Source: Bidens hawaiensis
Lineage: Eukaryota; Streptophyta; Magnoliopsida; Asterales; Asteraceae
Assembly (NCBI GenBank): GCA_021521415.1
Contig: JAIQDT010001660.1
Span: 186,001-250,000, forward strand
Direction: 5' to 3'
Length of the DNA: 64,000 bases
The position numbers and the translations under genes are program-made. Below, one piece after another: positions 22,165 through 34,285 of this stretch. Every line of letters starts with the position of its first letter. The stretch's first letter is position 1. Under the pieces are notes generated by a model. The model was given only the letters and a program-made list of their open reading frames with translations, had not been told where the DNA came from and did not search any database.

Positions 22165-25100
22165 TGTGGAAGCTTAAAGGGTTGATTTACGAGCTTGAAA
22201 TGAAGGCTTACAAGTACGAGAATGAGATTGCACGCTTCACGAGGCAGAAATAAGAAAAGAAAAATATTCAATATTCTGGCTGTCACTTCCAAACTCTGAA
22301 TTTGATTTTACTTATTTGTTAGGTCCATGGGATTTGATTGATTATCTTGTGCTCTTGATCTTAGCTTATGTGTTAGTTCCTTCATTTGATGCTAAAGAGA
22401 TTGGACTTAGGGATGATAAATTGAGAGATTAGGGACTATAATGTACTATGCAACATCAACAAATTTTAAAAGTTTGTAGACATGTATATGTTTGACTTTG
22501 TTCTTGATCTCATTATTACAATAATCTCTAACTGGAGTTGTGTTTTGTGTGATGGGGTCAACTAAGATTTGGTATTTAATCAAACCACAATGGTGAGTTT
22601 GCTGATTTTGCTACTTTAATCAAATGATTGGTTGATATTAATTTCTTCTCTATTCAGATTGTTTATTCATACAATGGTGAGTTTGCTACTTTATTTTTGA
22701 ACTACTTATATACTTTGTTCCTTTGTATTAGAATCAATTTATCAGTTGACGTTTTTGATACTTTGCATGTTCGTTTCGTTGTGCAGGCTCATACTTTGTT
22801 AGAATTGCTTGTATCAAAACATTTCAACTACATTGAAATATGGTAAAAAGTTTGGATCTTTTTTTGCTTCTATTGCTTACACTAACATCTCTTCTACTGA
22901 TAATTAACTTATTTTTGTGATAGTTATTTTACTTGCCTCATTCGATCAGTTGATGTCAACCAAAACTCTGGTACTTATGCACGCTCATTTAGATTGTTTT
23001 TTTTACCCTTGTTACAAATTGTTTACAATGTTGTCAGTTGTATGTTATTATTTTTCCATTTTTTAATAAGATGTCAAATTTGAGAACGCACCAATCTGGC
23101 TGCTTGTTAGCTTCAAAATTACCTTCTGATTTTTTTTTCTTTCTGAATCCATCACAATCGAAGTTTTTTTTTCCTTCTAATTATATTTAAAAATACTTCT
23201 GAATCTAATCTGTTAATTGTCTTGTATGTTTAACCGCAATATGTACTAAAAACATGCTTGTATAGTTGCAGTTGGGAGCTTCAAATTTACTACCCAATAT
23301 GCATCATGTGATAGCTAAAAGATTCCTTTCTTTAAGCCACTTGGTGACAAAATTGAATTTGAAATGTGGAATGTATCATGTGAGAATTGTTTTACTCGTA
23401 AAGCTAATTCATTTTTTATAAGCATTTATTTCGACATACAGCTTCATATATTTCATTTAAGTTGAATGTTATTTTATTTTTATTTTCTTTATTTTTTATT
23501 AAAAATTAGTTGATGATTTTGGTTCAAAAGTCACAAATATTAGTCAATATTAAAACGGGTGGGTTGATTTGGAGCCTGTGATGAGTCAAAACAGGTTCAG
23601 TTCATATTGGGTCAATCAAAAAACAGTCTTACTTTGGTTCGGGTCACAAGTAATAACCAAGAATAGGTTGGGGTCAAAACAGATCGTGACCAACATAGAT
23701 TGAGGATGCAAGTTTTATTATTTAAATCTTACAAATTATAAGTTTTTGTCGTGGTTTTGACATCAAATCTAACCACCTCTTTAAATTGTCGTCGTGAAGT
23801 TATTGTGCTTGGTGACGGCAATGACTTTTGTAAAGGGATTTACCAAAGTCTAAGTCCAATGCATACGGGCTTATCATTAAATACATGTATTTCTTTATTA
23901 CTAGCTGTGATTTTTATATGTGTTAATTAATTATGCTCTCAGTACTGTTGATAATGTCAAATAGATATTTCGTTTATTATTTTGGTTTGGGGCCAAACTT
24001 CAGCCAAACCAGATTGTTATGTAAATATATTTCATGATATTATAGTTGACTTTTGAAAGTCAACCCTGATGGTTATAGGCATTTGATAATAAATTATTAT
24101 TATGACAATCCATGATTCATCTCTTTGTCTGTATGAACTGAACCAACCCAAAACTGAAAAAAACGAAACAAAAAAAAAACTGAAATGAAATAGAAAACGA
24201 AACCGAATTACCGAAACCAAAAACCGAAAAAAATAAAACCGAACTGTAACAAAAATCATTAAATTGAAACAAAAAAAAAAAAAAAACCAACCAAAAAAAT
24301 AAAACCAAAACAAAACAAAAGAACAAAACCAAACCAAATGGTTTTTAAAAGTTAAACAGATATTTCTCATATTATTTCGTTTGAGCTCAAATTGAGCCAA
24401 GCCATACCAGCTTGTTATGAAAATAATATTGACTTTAGAAAGTCAAACTTAATTGTTATGGGCATTGGTACTAAATTATTAATAGGTAGGTTTGACTTTT
24501 AAAGTCAGACTTTGTACTTCTTAAATTCAATTTGATATGAAATTTAACTCTGTTGGTGAGGCTTGTAATATACAAAATATAATTTAGTCGTTTTTATGAA
24601 AAAAAGTTAGAGAAGCTTGAGGGTTTATAATTTCAAATATTGGTAAATTTGACTTCAAGCGTCAGCTTGTATCTCTTAATAATACAAATTGGATACTCAA
24701 GAGTGATGCATATAGACCGTGCAGCTTCTCCTCGAATGTGTCTTGCGGTCAATCATGTACATTCTTGAATTGTTGACCATGCGTCATTGTATGGTTGCCA
24801 GTTTTATCGAGCCACAGGTAACAGTCAATCTTGGGATTCAAAAGTAACCCACTTAAAATTCATAAAACTTCTTTAACCCTCTCCTACAATTACATATTAC
24901 TTGTCATGTTTGACCAAAAAAGTCAACACATATTTGGCTGTTTTATTTTCTTTTGCAAGCTTTATTTGGACCTCCATTTGCCTTCATTCAAGGAACACAT
25001 GAAGCTGATGGATCCGAAGGATGTTCGGCCATCCAATTTAGCTTGGCGGCACACTTGCATGGATCTATTCGGGCCTAGAAATCTTTATTAGCTTAGCAAA

Positions 25101-26572
25101 TCATGAAGATCATAAAAAAAAATACACAGTGTTTGGATGTGTTCAAGACATGGAGGCTGTAGAGAAAATTGCTCCACTTCCCGTGCTCCTGTTGTTTGGA
25201 AAAACCGGTGTCGTTTTCGTTTAGTATAATTGACAAGGTTGCAAAGTAGAGACTTTCTGGTATAATTTTTATCATTTTAACATTGATCTGGTGTTATCAT
25301 GGCTAGAGGCTTTTTAAAAGAGAAGACAATTATACACCATTTTGATGAATCGAAAGGTAGCACCTAAATTGGTTGATTTTATAACAATTGTGTCGATATA
25401 TACTACATTTTATATCCTTTTAAATAGAAAGTATTGGGCTAAATTAAAGATATTATATTATGCAGCTAAGTCTGACAAAGGTTATATTCGTGTGACTCTA
25501 AATTTTATTTATGACATTCCAAAACATTTATAACATTTTGATTGAAATAAATTTATTTAATGAAATTATAAAACATTTTAGTACATAACATAAAGAATGC
25601 TAAAAATATAAATATAACAATGAGATATAATTATAATTTTTATTAAACCGCGTATTTAATAAAGCAACAATATAATCCAAACCTCATGACTTAACCCACC
25701 ATTATTTCAATCCAAATATCTATACATCCAGTCCAAACGTTCACAAATAATTTCCCAAAATCCAAAAAAAATAAATAAATAACAAAGTCTCAAAATTTAA
25801 AAAATATAACAATAAAAACAATAAATTGTCTTTGTTACTTAATAAATGTATATTATAACCATTTATTTTGAAACATTTTTCAACTTAGGAGTTAATGTTT
25901 AAATTAATGTTCAAATTAACATGTGGAAATTATAAAAATGGAAAATTGATGAGTTGGAAATCTATGTGGATATGCTAGTTAAATGTCATGTGAAAACCTT
26001 GTATTGTTTTAATAGTGTAGTAAGATTCTATATTTTTTTTAATTAATGCATCTATCATAATGTGATGAACATGGTGTAACTGTGAACAATAATGAATACT
26101 CAAATGCAATGGGCTTATTTTATTGGATTATAAGGTATATGATTACCCTTTAACCAATAATAATTCTAATCGAGCATATTTCCCATGTAGAGTGGTCCCC
26201 GCATCAGTGCATGGGCTAAGGCACAGTTGCCTTGTTAGAGCCGGTTGTTACGAGTAATCCTAGTAGCATATATACTCGTTACAAATTCACTCAATTTTTT
26301 TCGCAATAACAATTATGAACAAAATGGAGAAACGCACTAGCAAAATCGAGTACAAATTAAATGTAAATGAAGTGTAATATCTATGATGATTGTGTTACCA
26401 GAAAATTGCTCCTGGCAACAAAAGTGAAAATTATGATTATCACTAGTCAAAGTGAAAAACATCCACAACAACAAACCTTTTGCAAACCACCACATTAACG
26501 CCAAACCTCCTGCTTTATTTCACAACAATAAACCTCCACAAACCAATTTAAAAAATTATTATATATAGGTGA
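22165..26572. other. AT-rich spacer with no recognised gene
   Basis: Left part of the spacer between the inverted-repeat arms. A short frame just past the arm (to about 22251) reads LKGLIYELEMKAYKYENE then IARFTRQK before a stop and might be a gene remnant, but no family was recognised. Another at 24960-25091 (FKEHMKLMDPKDVRPSN) follows a possible acceptor and is also unassigned. Two composition-biased patches, 23555-23700 (GGGTCA words) and 24130-24340 (AAACCGAAA words), look like bodies of decayed MITEs. Confidence 0.45.
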
Positions 26573-27135
26573 GGATCCTAACAGAACTTTGAGAACCATT
26601 TGGTCAAAAAAAAAAACCCTTAAAAAAATAATAAAAAATTATAAAACCAAAAAAATAAAACTTTAATAAAAGTAAAACAAAAACAAAACTTTTATCTAGC
26701 ATCCCGGTTTTATAAAAAAAATCTCGGTTTTCCTTATTTATACATAAATGCATATTATCATTTAATCTTCAGTTACATAATATACGCATATGTACATTAT
26801 CATGTATCTTAATTGTACATATGTGTATAAAAGGAACATGTATATATACATATATGTATATACGTGTTATAAGTATTAGAAACCATAAGTATTATACATA
26901 TATGTATAATTTAGCAAAACCGAATTTTTTTTACTAAACTGGGATGCTAGAAAAGCGTTTTGTTTTGTTTTTTTTTTTACTTTTTATTCGCATTTTTTTT
27001 GGTTTTATAAATTTTTTTATTATTTTTAAAAATTTTTCTTGAACGGTTTTATAAATTGTTTTTGGTTTTATAAATTTCTTATAATTTTTTTACTTTTTTT
27101 ATTTTGTGGTTTAAAATGGTTCTCACACGATGCCA

Positions 27136-27138
<3 letters not shown>
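26573..27138. mobile_element. Foldback MITE C bordered by (TA)n
   Basis: The two halves are inverted: GCATCCCGGTTTTATAAAAA near 26700 against CTAAACTGGGATGCTAGAA near 26935-26955. GAGAACCATTT occurs near the left end and its inverse AAATGGTTCTC near the right end. The left edge abuts TATATA and the right a 46 bp (TA)n tract. Confidence 0.6.
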
Positions 27139-27184
<46 letters not shown>

Positions 27185-27187
<3 letters not shown>

Positions 27188-28590
27188 ATTAGGCTCATTT
27201 CAGAAGTGTGTCTTATTGCGAGAAGTGCGAGAAATAAAACCAACCAATCAAAAATTTTCATTATTTATATGATTTATTTTAATCACAGGGACATTTTAGT
27301 ACAGATGGTTTTTCTTATTTTTGGTAACTAATTATTATCTGGAGACAGTTACGTATTAATTGTTTATTATATTTTTCTTACCATAAATTATATCTTTTTT
27401 ACCCCAATTCCAGTTTATTATAATTATGAATTTTAACCATTTTTTATTTTTTTCTTATTATGACAAACATACCTACATTTTATTTAATTCTCAATATAAC
27501 TATTTTTTATTATAATATATACATAATTCAAATTCTCATAATCGATATCTTTTTATTTACATTTTATCACCAAACAAATCTACATCATTTTATTTATTTT
27601 ATTTTTAATTTCAATTTTTTTGTATATATTATACATTTTCACTTCAAAATACCACCTACACAATGCATAAACCTACACACGATAAAAATTACACGTACAC
27701 AATTCGAAATATCACCTACACAATGCATATATGAACTTATACATTACTTAAATGAACCTACGCATGATAAAAGCTACACATACATATTTCAAAATACCAC
27801 CCATACGGTACATATATGAACCAACATATAATTTACCTGACACACGATAAAAAATACATATACACAATTCGAAATACCACCAACACAATACATATATGAA
27901 CCTATATGATACATAAATGAACCTACACGCGAAAAAAATACACATACACAATTCTAAATACCACCTACACAGTACAAAATAAACTTTTTTTATTACATTA
28001 AACTACATATAATAAATAACGGATAATAATAACCTACACTTGTAAAATTTACACAAACACCTTCGTGATACCATATACACAGTAAATATATGAAACTACA
28101 CCGTTAAAAATAATCCTTACATAAATATATGAACCCACACAATACACTACTATACAATTATTTATTCCTCCCATGCATACAAATTTGAATTCAATAGGTA
28201 ACTACACTTTCACAAAACCCTACACATAACTGTATGTTTCTAATTTTGCTACATAGGTAATATATGAAAAAATCCATAATATACAACCTACACAACCATA
28301 AATAAATATTTGCAAAATTTTTAATAAGGAAAATTAAATTGTATTAATAATCTTATTAGCATTGATTGAGCATAAGAAATAACCGTTGAATTAATTAATG
28401 TATGGTTTAATGAGGCCTACACCACAATAGACATGTCTACCCTTTTTAATTTAAAAATATGTCATAAATATGTGTTTTTATTTACGATAATGCCATTTAT
28501 ATTGTAGACCATTGATTAGACACAATCAATGGCTTAGATTCATTTCTCGCACTTCTCACTCTAATATCATTTCTCGAATGATCCATTCCC
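27185..28590. mobile_element. TIR element D (1.4 kb) bordered by (TA)n
   Basis: Left end AGGATTAGGCTCATTTCAGA and right end inverse GGGAATGGATCATTCGAGA share GAGAAGTGCGAGAAAT about 35-50 bp in from each end. The interior contains an approximately 80-85 bp tandem repeat (27640-28150). No transposase is recognisable. Confidence 0.6.
27640..28150. repeat. Tandem repeat of ~80-85 bp, about five copies
   Basis: Units carry the words TTCGAAATACCACC, TACACAAT and ACATATATGAACC. Copies begin near 27640, 27700, 27785, 27865 and 27945 and then decay. The Tyr/Thr-rich open frames here are translations of the repeat. Confidence 0.65.
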
Positions 28591-28614
28591 TATATATATA
28601 TGTGTGTGTGTGTA

Positions 28615-28917
28615 TGGTTAGGTTAAAATAAAAACCCACTTGAGTTGTGAAAACTCTAAAAACCCATTCTCAACCATATGTTTTTAATTAAAGATTAAAT
28701 ATTGTGGTTCACAATTAAAGTTAATAAAAAATATTAACATAAATATAACTTTCTCTCTCTCCCAAAAACATATAAAAAATAGCAAATTTTTTTTTTAATG
28801 TTTCGATGTTTTGTGTTAAATTTTACAACATATAATACATATAACTAAAAAAACGATGTTACATAAGGTTTTCGCGGGTTTTCACAACTCAAATGGGTTT
28901 TCATTATATACTTTGCC

Positions 28918-28921
<4 letters not shown>
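28615..28921. mobile_element. MITE family A, copy 3
   Basis: Starts TGGTTAGGTTAAAATAAAAA after a TA/TG tract and ends TTATATACTTTGCCTATA, followed by a (CA)n then (TA)n tract. Same family as 19971-20302. Confidence 0.78.
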
Positions 28922-28971
<50 letters not shown>

Positions 28972-28990
28972 GAGAGCAAAGTTAGAATAA

Positions 28991-30920
28991 TGTCACACCC
29001 CAATCCAGGGTCTAGGAGTGTGACCATCAGTTGGTACCTGTTTTTTAAATATATCAGAGTAGCGGGTTTATTTTAGCGGAAGTCTTTAAATATTAAAATA
29101 TTAATTTACATTATCAAAATTACTCGGGAATTAAACAACTGAGTTTTAGTTTTACAAAACCGTGATATTAATAATACAAGGATTTGTAATATTCAAAAAC
29201 AAGCCATCTCGAGCAATCTTCTATGACTCCAGTCATTGTATATCATCTATTATCATCTAGTTACCTGCAAGGGTGGGGAAAACACGTCAGCTATATGCTG
29301 GTGAAACGTTGACTCGATAAAACATTTATAATAGTCGTTAAATACAAACATAGTTTTCTGTTTCACAAACTCAGCAGGAATGCCTGTCCATTCCCGGGAT
29401 TTATACCACTGCCCTACACACACAATTCAAAGGTTCCCCGAGTATATAACCCCTGTTCGGAGACAACCTTCCCCTAGGCTATATAACCCTGTTGGAGAAC
29501 CGGTTATGACTGACTTGATTTTGTATGCCAATTATCAGTTATGTTTGGTTCCAGACACATGTGTATTCGGTCTGAGTTGCTTTTTATTATCTATTTTGTG
29601 TTATAACGATTTTAGAGATTATATCTCATGCAAACATTTATCAGACTCTTTGTAATAAATAACCTGTCTATTACAAGAGTAAAATCAGTTCAGACAGTAA
29701 AAGGTTAACGTGTTCACCTCGTATATCAGTGGATAATATCAAACTCCTCTTCTCAGTATGCTTAACAACCTATATTCATAATAGGCATGCATAAGTATCT
29801 AGTTGATACTATTCACTAGACTTTAAGTCTATTTCAGTTCAGCAAACTCAAGGTCTGATCAGCAGACTTGAAGTCTGATTCAGTTCAGCAGACTCGAGGT
29901 CTGATCAGCAGACTATTAAGTCTAACCTAACCTTAGTATAGTTATAGTCATTTTATGAAAATACTATGAATTTACATATGACGTTTGGAATAACACGCTT
30001 TGGCCTAATAAAGGATATCACGTTGGCAAACTTCTCCAGGTAAGCAAACGGGTCCCACGGTTGATTGGGATTTGTACGAATTGCTTTCCTTAGGCAAGAA
30101 GAGTCTACTAATGATACCCCCTTCCAGTTACTACATGCCCGTCAAAATAATAGTTTTGATAACATTACTTCACAAGGAAGCAACGTCTTTACTTTATAAA
30201 ACATTACTTGGAAAATATTAACAGTTTAACGACTATACTCTTAACAAAGTTATAACTATATATTTAAAGTAATTAGTAAAGTAACTTAACCTTAATCCTA
30301 CCTTAATCGGCTTGACGAGACTTAAGGGCTAAGAAATCGGCAGCGGTTCGGCTTGTACTTCGTTTATATGATCGACAGCTCGTTAAACAGCGTAATGACA
30401 CCTCCTTTCTTCGCAAAAACAGCCCACGGCACCTCGAAACTCTCTTGCACGCTTACCAAGGTTAACTATGTGAAAACTAAGGTGAAAATGGGATGAAATG
30501 GCTTGAACCCGTAGCTGCCCTTTTATAGGTGAGTTTTGCAGACCGTCGCGTAGTGCGATGGCCTTTTCCCCAAGGCCGTCGCGTAGCGCGACGCCGCAAT
30601 TAATCAGAAGCTGCCACGTGTTGACACGTGGTTGGCCACGTGTCCCTGGTTACTTAACCTGATCATCGCGTAGCGCGATGAGACAAATGAGTTTTTTTCG
30701 TCACGTAGCGCGACGCCTACCTTTTTCTTAAATTGTGTGATTCTCTGTCGCGTAGTGCGATGAAGTTAGTCAGAGGACCATCGCGTAGCGCGATGGGTCT
30801 AAAAACCCAAATTTTTCATTTTCAGTCATTTAACTTTCAGAATTGGCATTTTTAGCTCCTTAACTTCTAATCTTGACATTATTGGCCCAAAACTAGATGG
30901 GGTATTTTCACGGTGTTACA
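28991..30920. mobile_element. Solo LTR, 1.93 kb
   Basis: Starts TGTCACACCCC and ends CACGGTGTTACA, flanked by the perfect 5 bp duplication AATAA (28986-28990 and 30921-30925). There is no primer site, gag or pol, so it is a solo LTR left by LTR-LTR recombination. The TGTNACACCC start is common in Ty3/gypsy chromovirus-type LTRs of Asteraceae (inference). The 91-codon frame at 29380-29655 is not a gene. Six palindromic 17-mers lie near its 3' side. Confidence 0.85.
30544..30795. repeat. Six dispersed copies of palindrome CGTCGCGTAGCGCGACG
   Basis: Copies at 30544-30560, 30577-30593, 30664-30680, 30699-30715, 30746-30762 and 30779-30795. Each is a 17-mer with a self-complementary core GTCGCG-TAG-CGCGAC. 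C-to-T changes at CpG sites (GTGCGATG) are seen in several copies. They are unevenly spaced, so not a simple tandem array. Located inside the solo LTR. Confidence 0.85.
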
Positions 30921-32028
30921 AATAAGAAGTTAATATTTCCTAAGAAGTGTAGGAAGTGATTAAGACCATTGGATTAACTAAAACAAATAGGGGTAGGATG
31001 GCCCATAGAATTTTTTTATTTTATTTTTGGAATGTGTTTATGTAATTTTTTGAATTAATTTAAAGTTATTATAAATTATTATCTCATTTTCTCAGTCTTA
31101 ACCAAACCACCGTTCACCTCTCTAGACCCACCAACATTCACCCATCTGACCACCATGCTCACCCACAAATCACCACCACCACGCCAAATATTGTGTTTCT
31201 CCAACCACTGTTGTAACACCCTTCACTCAATAGACATGGGAGGCACAAAGGGTGTTTGTGGTGGCATCGGTGAACTCGCCGGTGACAGATCGAGGGTGGA
31301 CGGCGCTAGTATTGACGGTTATGGCTATTATAGTGTTCTTTGGAGATCAATTATTGATGGAGTTTTGATTTTGGTGGAACAAATTGAATATTAGGTTGGA
31401 ATATGGTGTACGGAGGTGGCGGAACACGACTGTTATGGCGGAACACGGCGGTTTACCGACGGCAGAGGTGGATGGTGGTGACGGTGGAGTGGGGGTGTAC
31501 GTCGGCGGAGGCGGTGATGGTGACGACGGAGGTAAATGGTGGTGACCGTGGAATGGGGGGTGTACGCCGGTGGTGGCAGCGACGGAGGCGGTGGTGGTGA
31601 CGACGGAGGTGAATGAAACGTCTCCATCTTAATATGCCATGCGTTAATTTTTTGTAGTTAGAATTAATACTAATTATGTTTTAATTATTGGTGTATTTTT
31701 GTTAAGTTTGTTTTTGTTCTTGGTGTTCTTGATGTTGTGTTCTAAATATAGATTAATATTTGGTGTTGTGTTTTAAAACACACTGTAATACAGATTACGA
31801 TGTGTTTTTGGTGTTGTAATTTAATTTGTTTCCATATATAATACAACACACTAGACAATTATGCTCTTAGAGTGTTATAAAACAAGTATTAAAATAAAAC
31901 ACATCGCCTAAAAAATACACTTTCCATCTAGACCATTAGATCACTAAATCTAACGCACCAGATTACTTCTTACACTTTTTAGACACACTTCACTTCTTAT
32001 TATAAATCCACCCTTTATATATATATAT

Positions 32029-32344
32029 AGGGAAAGTATAGAATGGAAACTCATTTGAGTTGTGAAACCCTATGTAATATCGTTTTTTTTTTGTTTTCTT
32101 TTGCACACGTAATATATGTTGTAACATTTAATACAAAACATCGAAACATAAAAATAAATTTGTTTTGCTATTTTTTAACATTTTTTTATATGTTTTCAGG
32201 AGAGAGAAAACGTTATATTTATGTTTACATTTTTTATTAATTTTAATTGTGGATCACATGATTCAAACTTTAATTAAAAACATGTGGTTGAGAATGTGTT
32301 TCTAGAGTTTTCATAACTCAAGTGGGTTTTTATTTTAACCTAAT

Positions 32345-32350
<6 letters not shown>
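32029..32350. mobile_element. MITE family A, copy 4
   Basis: Starts AGGGAAAGTATAGAATGGAA between (TA)n tracts and ends TTTAACCTAATCCTATA. It is followed directly by a 58 bp (TA)n tract and then MITE B copy 2. Confidence 0.78.
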
Positions 32351-32407
<57 letters not shown>

Positions 32408-32413
<6 letters not shown>

Positions 32414-32741
32414 TTTCAATTAAGATCCCCTTTGAGTTTTAAGAACTCGAAAGAACTCAGTGTAACGATTTTTTTTTCGAATTGTTTTTACACATGCGTA
32501 ATATATGTAAGTTACATACACGTAAAAAAATTACAGAATTTTTTACGCACGGAGTCGACTTTTTACACATGTGTAACGGACGTAAAAGTTAGTGTAACCA
32601 CTTACATATTTATTCTCTCACCTACTTTGATTTTTTTGCCAGATTTAATCTCAACCACATATTCCAATCTATTTAATTAAATGTGTGGCCTAGAATTGAG
32701 TTCTTAAGTTCTTAAAACTCAACATAGTTTTTAAAATATCT

Positions 32742-32743
<2 letters not shown>
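32408..32743. mobile_element. MITE family B, copy 2
   Basis: Starts GAGAGATTTCAATTAAGATC and ends near AACATAGTTTTTAAAATATC; (TA)n on both sides. The interior has TTTTTACACATGTGTAACGG, as in the other copies. Confidence 0.76.
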
Positions 32744-32779
<36 letters not shown>

Positions 32780-32782
<3 letters not shown>

Positions 32783-33224
32783 ATTGAAGGATGCATTGGG
32801 ATGAAAGATGAACATATCCATGGATGAAAGATGATAATGATTGAAATGACGTGACGCTCACATAAAAGAGAGAAACCATGAAAGATGGTTAGTGGTGGGA
32901 AGGGCACTCTCACCAAACTAAAGAGTAACCTTTTACTATTAGGTCTTAGAATTTATTTTTTATGTTTAATTCATTTCAATTGTTGAAACATTAGGCAGGA
33001 CTGGAGTGTTTCTTTCAAATACTCTCCACTGTCATAAGATTTAACCACTAAAATTTAGTCACTTTAAATTTACCATAAACTAGCATCTTTAGTGATACCA
33101 CCGTCATGTCTAGTTCATGACGGTGTATGATTAGTGTAACTTATGGCACCCTAGTGGAGCATCTCTCTCACCCCATGCAAGTGTGAGTCTATGGCAGCTT
33201 TTGTTTTTAAATCCGTAGATATAG
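32780..33224. other. Spacer, no gene seen
   Basis: AT-rich single-copy-looking DNA with small direct repeats ('GATGAAAGATG' near 32797-32835). Nothing recognisable. Confidence 0.4.
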
Positions 33225-33440
33225 CTTGCATTTCTATTTCTTAATTAATATGCGTTAATTAAAAATATTCATTAGTCAACCCATACTTCTAGCGTTAGCA
33301 CCAGGCCATAACATTTTTTGATCATGTTCACAACGACCAACCAAGTAAAATACAAAGTCTACTTGTAATAACAACTTTTTTATGCTAACGTTTTACATGC
33401 TTCTTGCCTTTATTTGGCATCACATGAAATAAAGTATCTC
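33225..33440 (+). repeat. Diverged third copy of part of the inverted-repeat arm
   Basis: Matches 19700-19945 of the left arm in the same orientation, for example CAACCCATACTTCTAGC, GTAAAATACAAA and TCACATGAAATAAA. It shows many substitutions and a deletion in the middle. It is much more diverged than the two arms are from each other, so it records an older duplication. Confidence 0.7.
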
Positions 33441-33654
33441 ATCATATAATTAAACATTTTATGACAATATACTACACATATAACCTCATGAAAACCAGTA
33501 ATAAATTAATAATGTAACATACAAATTCAATCGACCTAACACTTTAAAAGAGAAAGAGGAACAAGTAGAATTTCACATGACTAAATAACTTGCAATTTAA
33601 AAGCAGCCCCACTACCTCCTTTTTCCTCGTTGACACCACTATATATTATAATAT

Positions 33655-33753
33655 AATATTTTGTTATGTTACGTTATGTTATTATATTATATTATATTAT
33701 ACTATATTATATTATATTATAGTAGGTTATAAACCCGTGTATTACACGGGATT
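33655..33753. repeat. (TATTA)n microsatellite next to a Helitron-type hairpin
   Basis: 33655-33722 reiterates TATTATAT and TTATA. It is followed by the perfect palindrome CCCGTGTATTACACGGG (33737-33753). On the minus strand a CTAC-ending tail follows the hairpin, close to but not exactly a Helitron 3' terminus (CTRR). It may be a decayed Helitron end. Confidence 0.4.
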
Positions 33754-34285
33754 AAGTACAAAAGGCTGAACTTAACATTATCAATTATGTTTAACATATA
33801 TTGACAAAAACAAATAATCAAATAACTCACTGCATAACACATAAACAAAATTTAGGATATATAAATAAAAGACGCTTGATAACATGGAACAAAAAATTAT
33901 CGTAGTGTTAACCCCATGATGTAAATTCCCTCTTTAAAATCAACCTTTATAAACCGTGGCACACAAGATTGGAATGCGTGTTCTTTTGAAAAAAAAATTT
34001 ATCATAATCACTCTAAATATGTAACTGTATATATGTTATAACCTATGCATATGTGTATATCTATCTATCTATCTATAGTACTTATGTGAAGAATTTATGT
34101 TTTATGCTATACTCATTTTGTTTAAGAAAGATTCATCTTTTAGAAACACACTTCGCGTTGCTTTCAACCCATTAGACTCGTTTTCTTTTAAGATAAGGAG
34201 GAATATGATCTGAATTAGCTAGAGGTGCAAAAGGAACCCCGACTCGTTTTCTTGTATAACCGGGATATTGAAGTTGCGGTTAAAA

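Larger units (their letters stand above)
28971..32015. mobile_element. Mutator-like TIR element E1, split by a solo LTR
   Basis: Removing the LTR at 28991-30920 joins GAGCAAAGTTAGAATAA to GAAGTTAATATTTCC. About 70 bp from there mirror the other end, 31950-32015 (minus strand: TATAATAAGAAGTGAAGTG, then AAAAAGTGTAAGAAGTAAT). A relative lies at 50081-51720. The interior (31100-31625) is CCACC/GGTGG-rich with a 66-73 bp tandem duplication (about 31470-31615). It could be captured host DNA, but no family was recognised; open frames there on both strands are compositional. Confidence 0.55.

Noticed and set aside
22141..22251. Possible C-terminal exon at the inner edge of the left arm
   Set aside because: Open only for about 35 codons, no acceptor site or family recognised, and the frame starts inside the repeat arm.
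24032..24400. Phe-rich minus-strand open frame (122 codons)
   Set aside because: Low-complexity reading of a reiterated AAACCGAAA patch; no domain.
24831..25091. 86-codon frame with FKEHMKLMDPKDVRPSN
   Set aside because: Looks protein-like but has no recognised family, no neighbouring exon and no homologous repeat; not enough to call a gene.
27039..27331. Tyr-Ile repeat proteins on both strands
   Set aside because: Translations of a (TA)n microsatellite.
27640..28150. CRISPR-like array
   Set aside because: Plant tandem repeat with whole units repeated and no unique spacers.
29380..29655. 91-codon frame with Cys and Pro
   Set aside because: Lies wholly inside the solo LTR 28991-30920; no family match and no retroelement domain.
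31155..31627. Gly/Trp-rich and Pro-rich frames on both strands
   Set aside because: GGTGG/CCACC compositional bias with a tandem duplication inside element E1; no recognised domain.
33737..33753. Helitron 3' terminus on the minus strand
   Set aside because: The hairpin is good, but the tail ends CTAC rather than CTRR and no matching 5' end was found.
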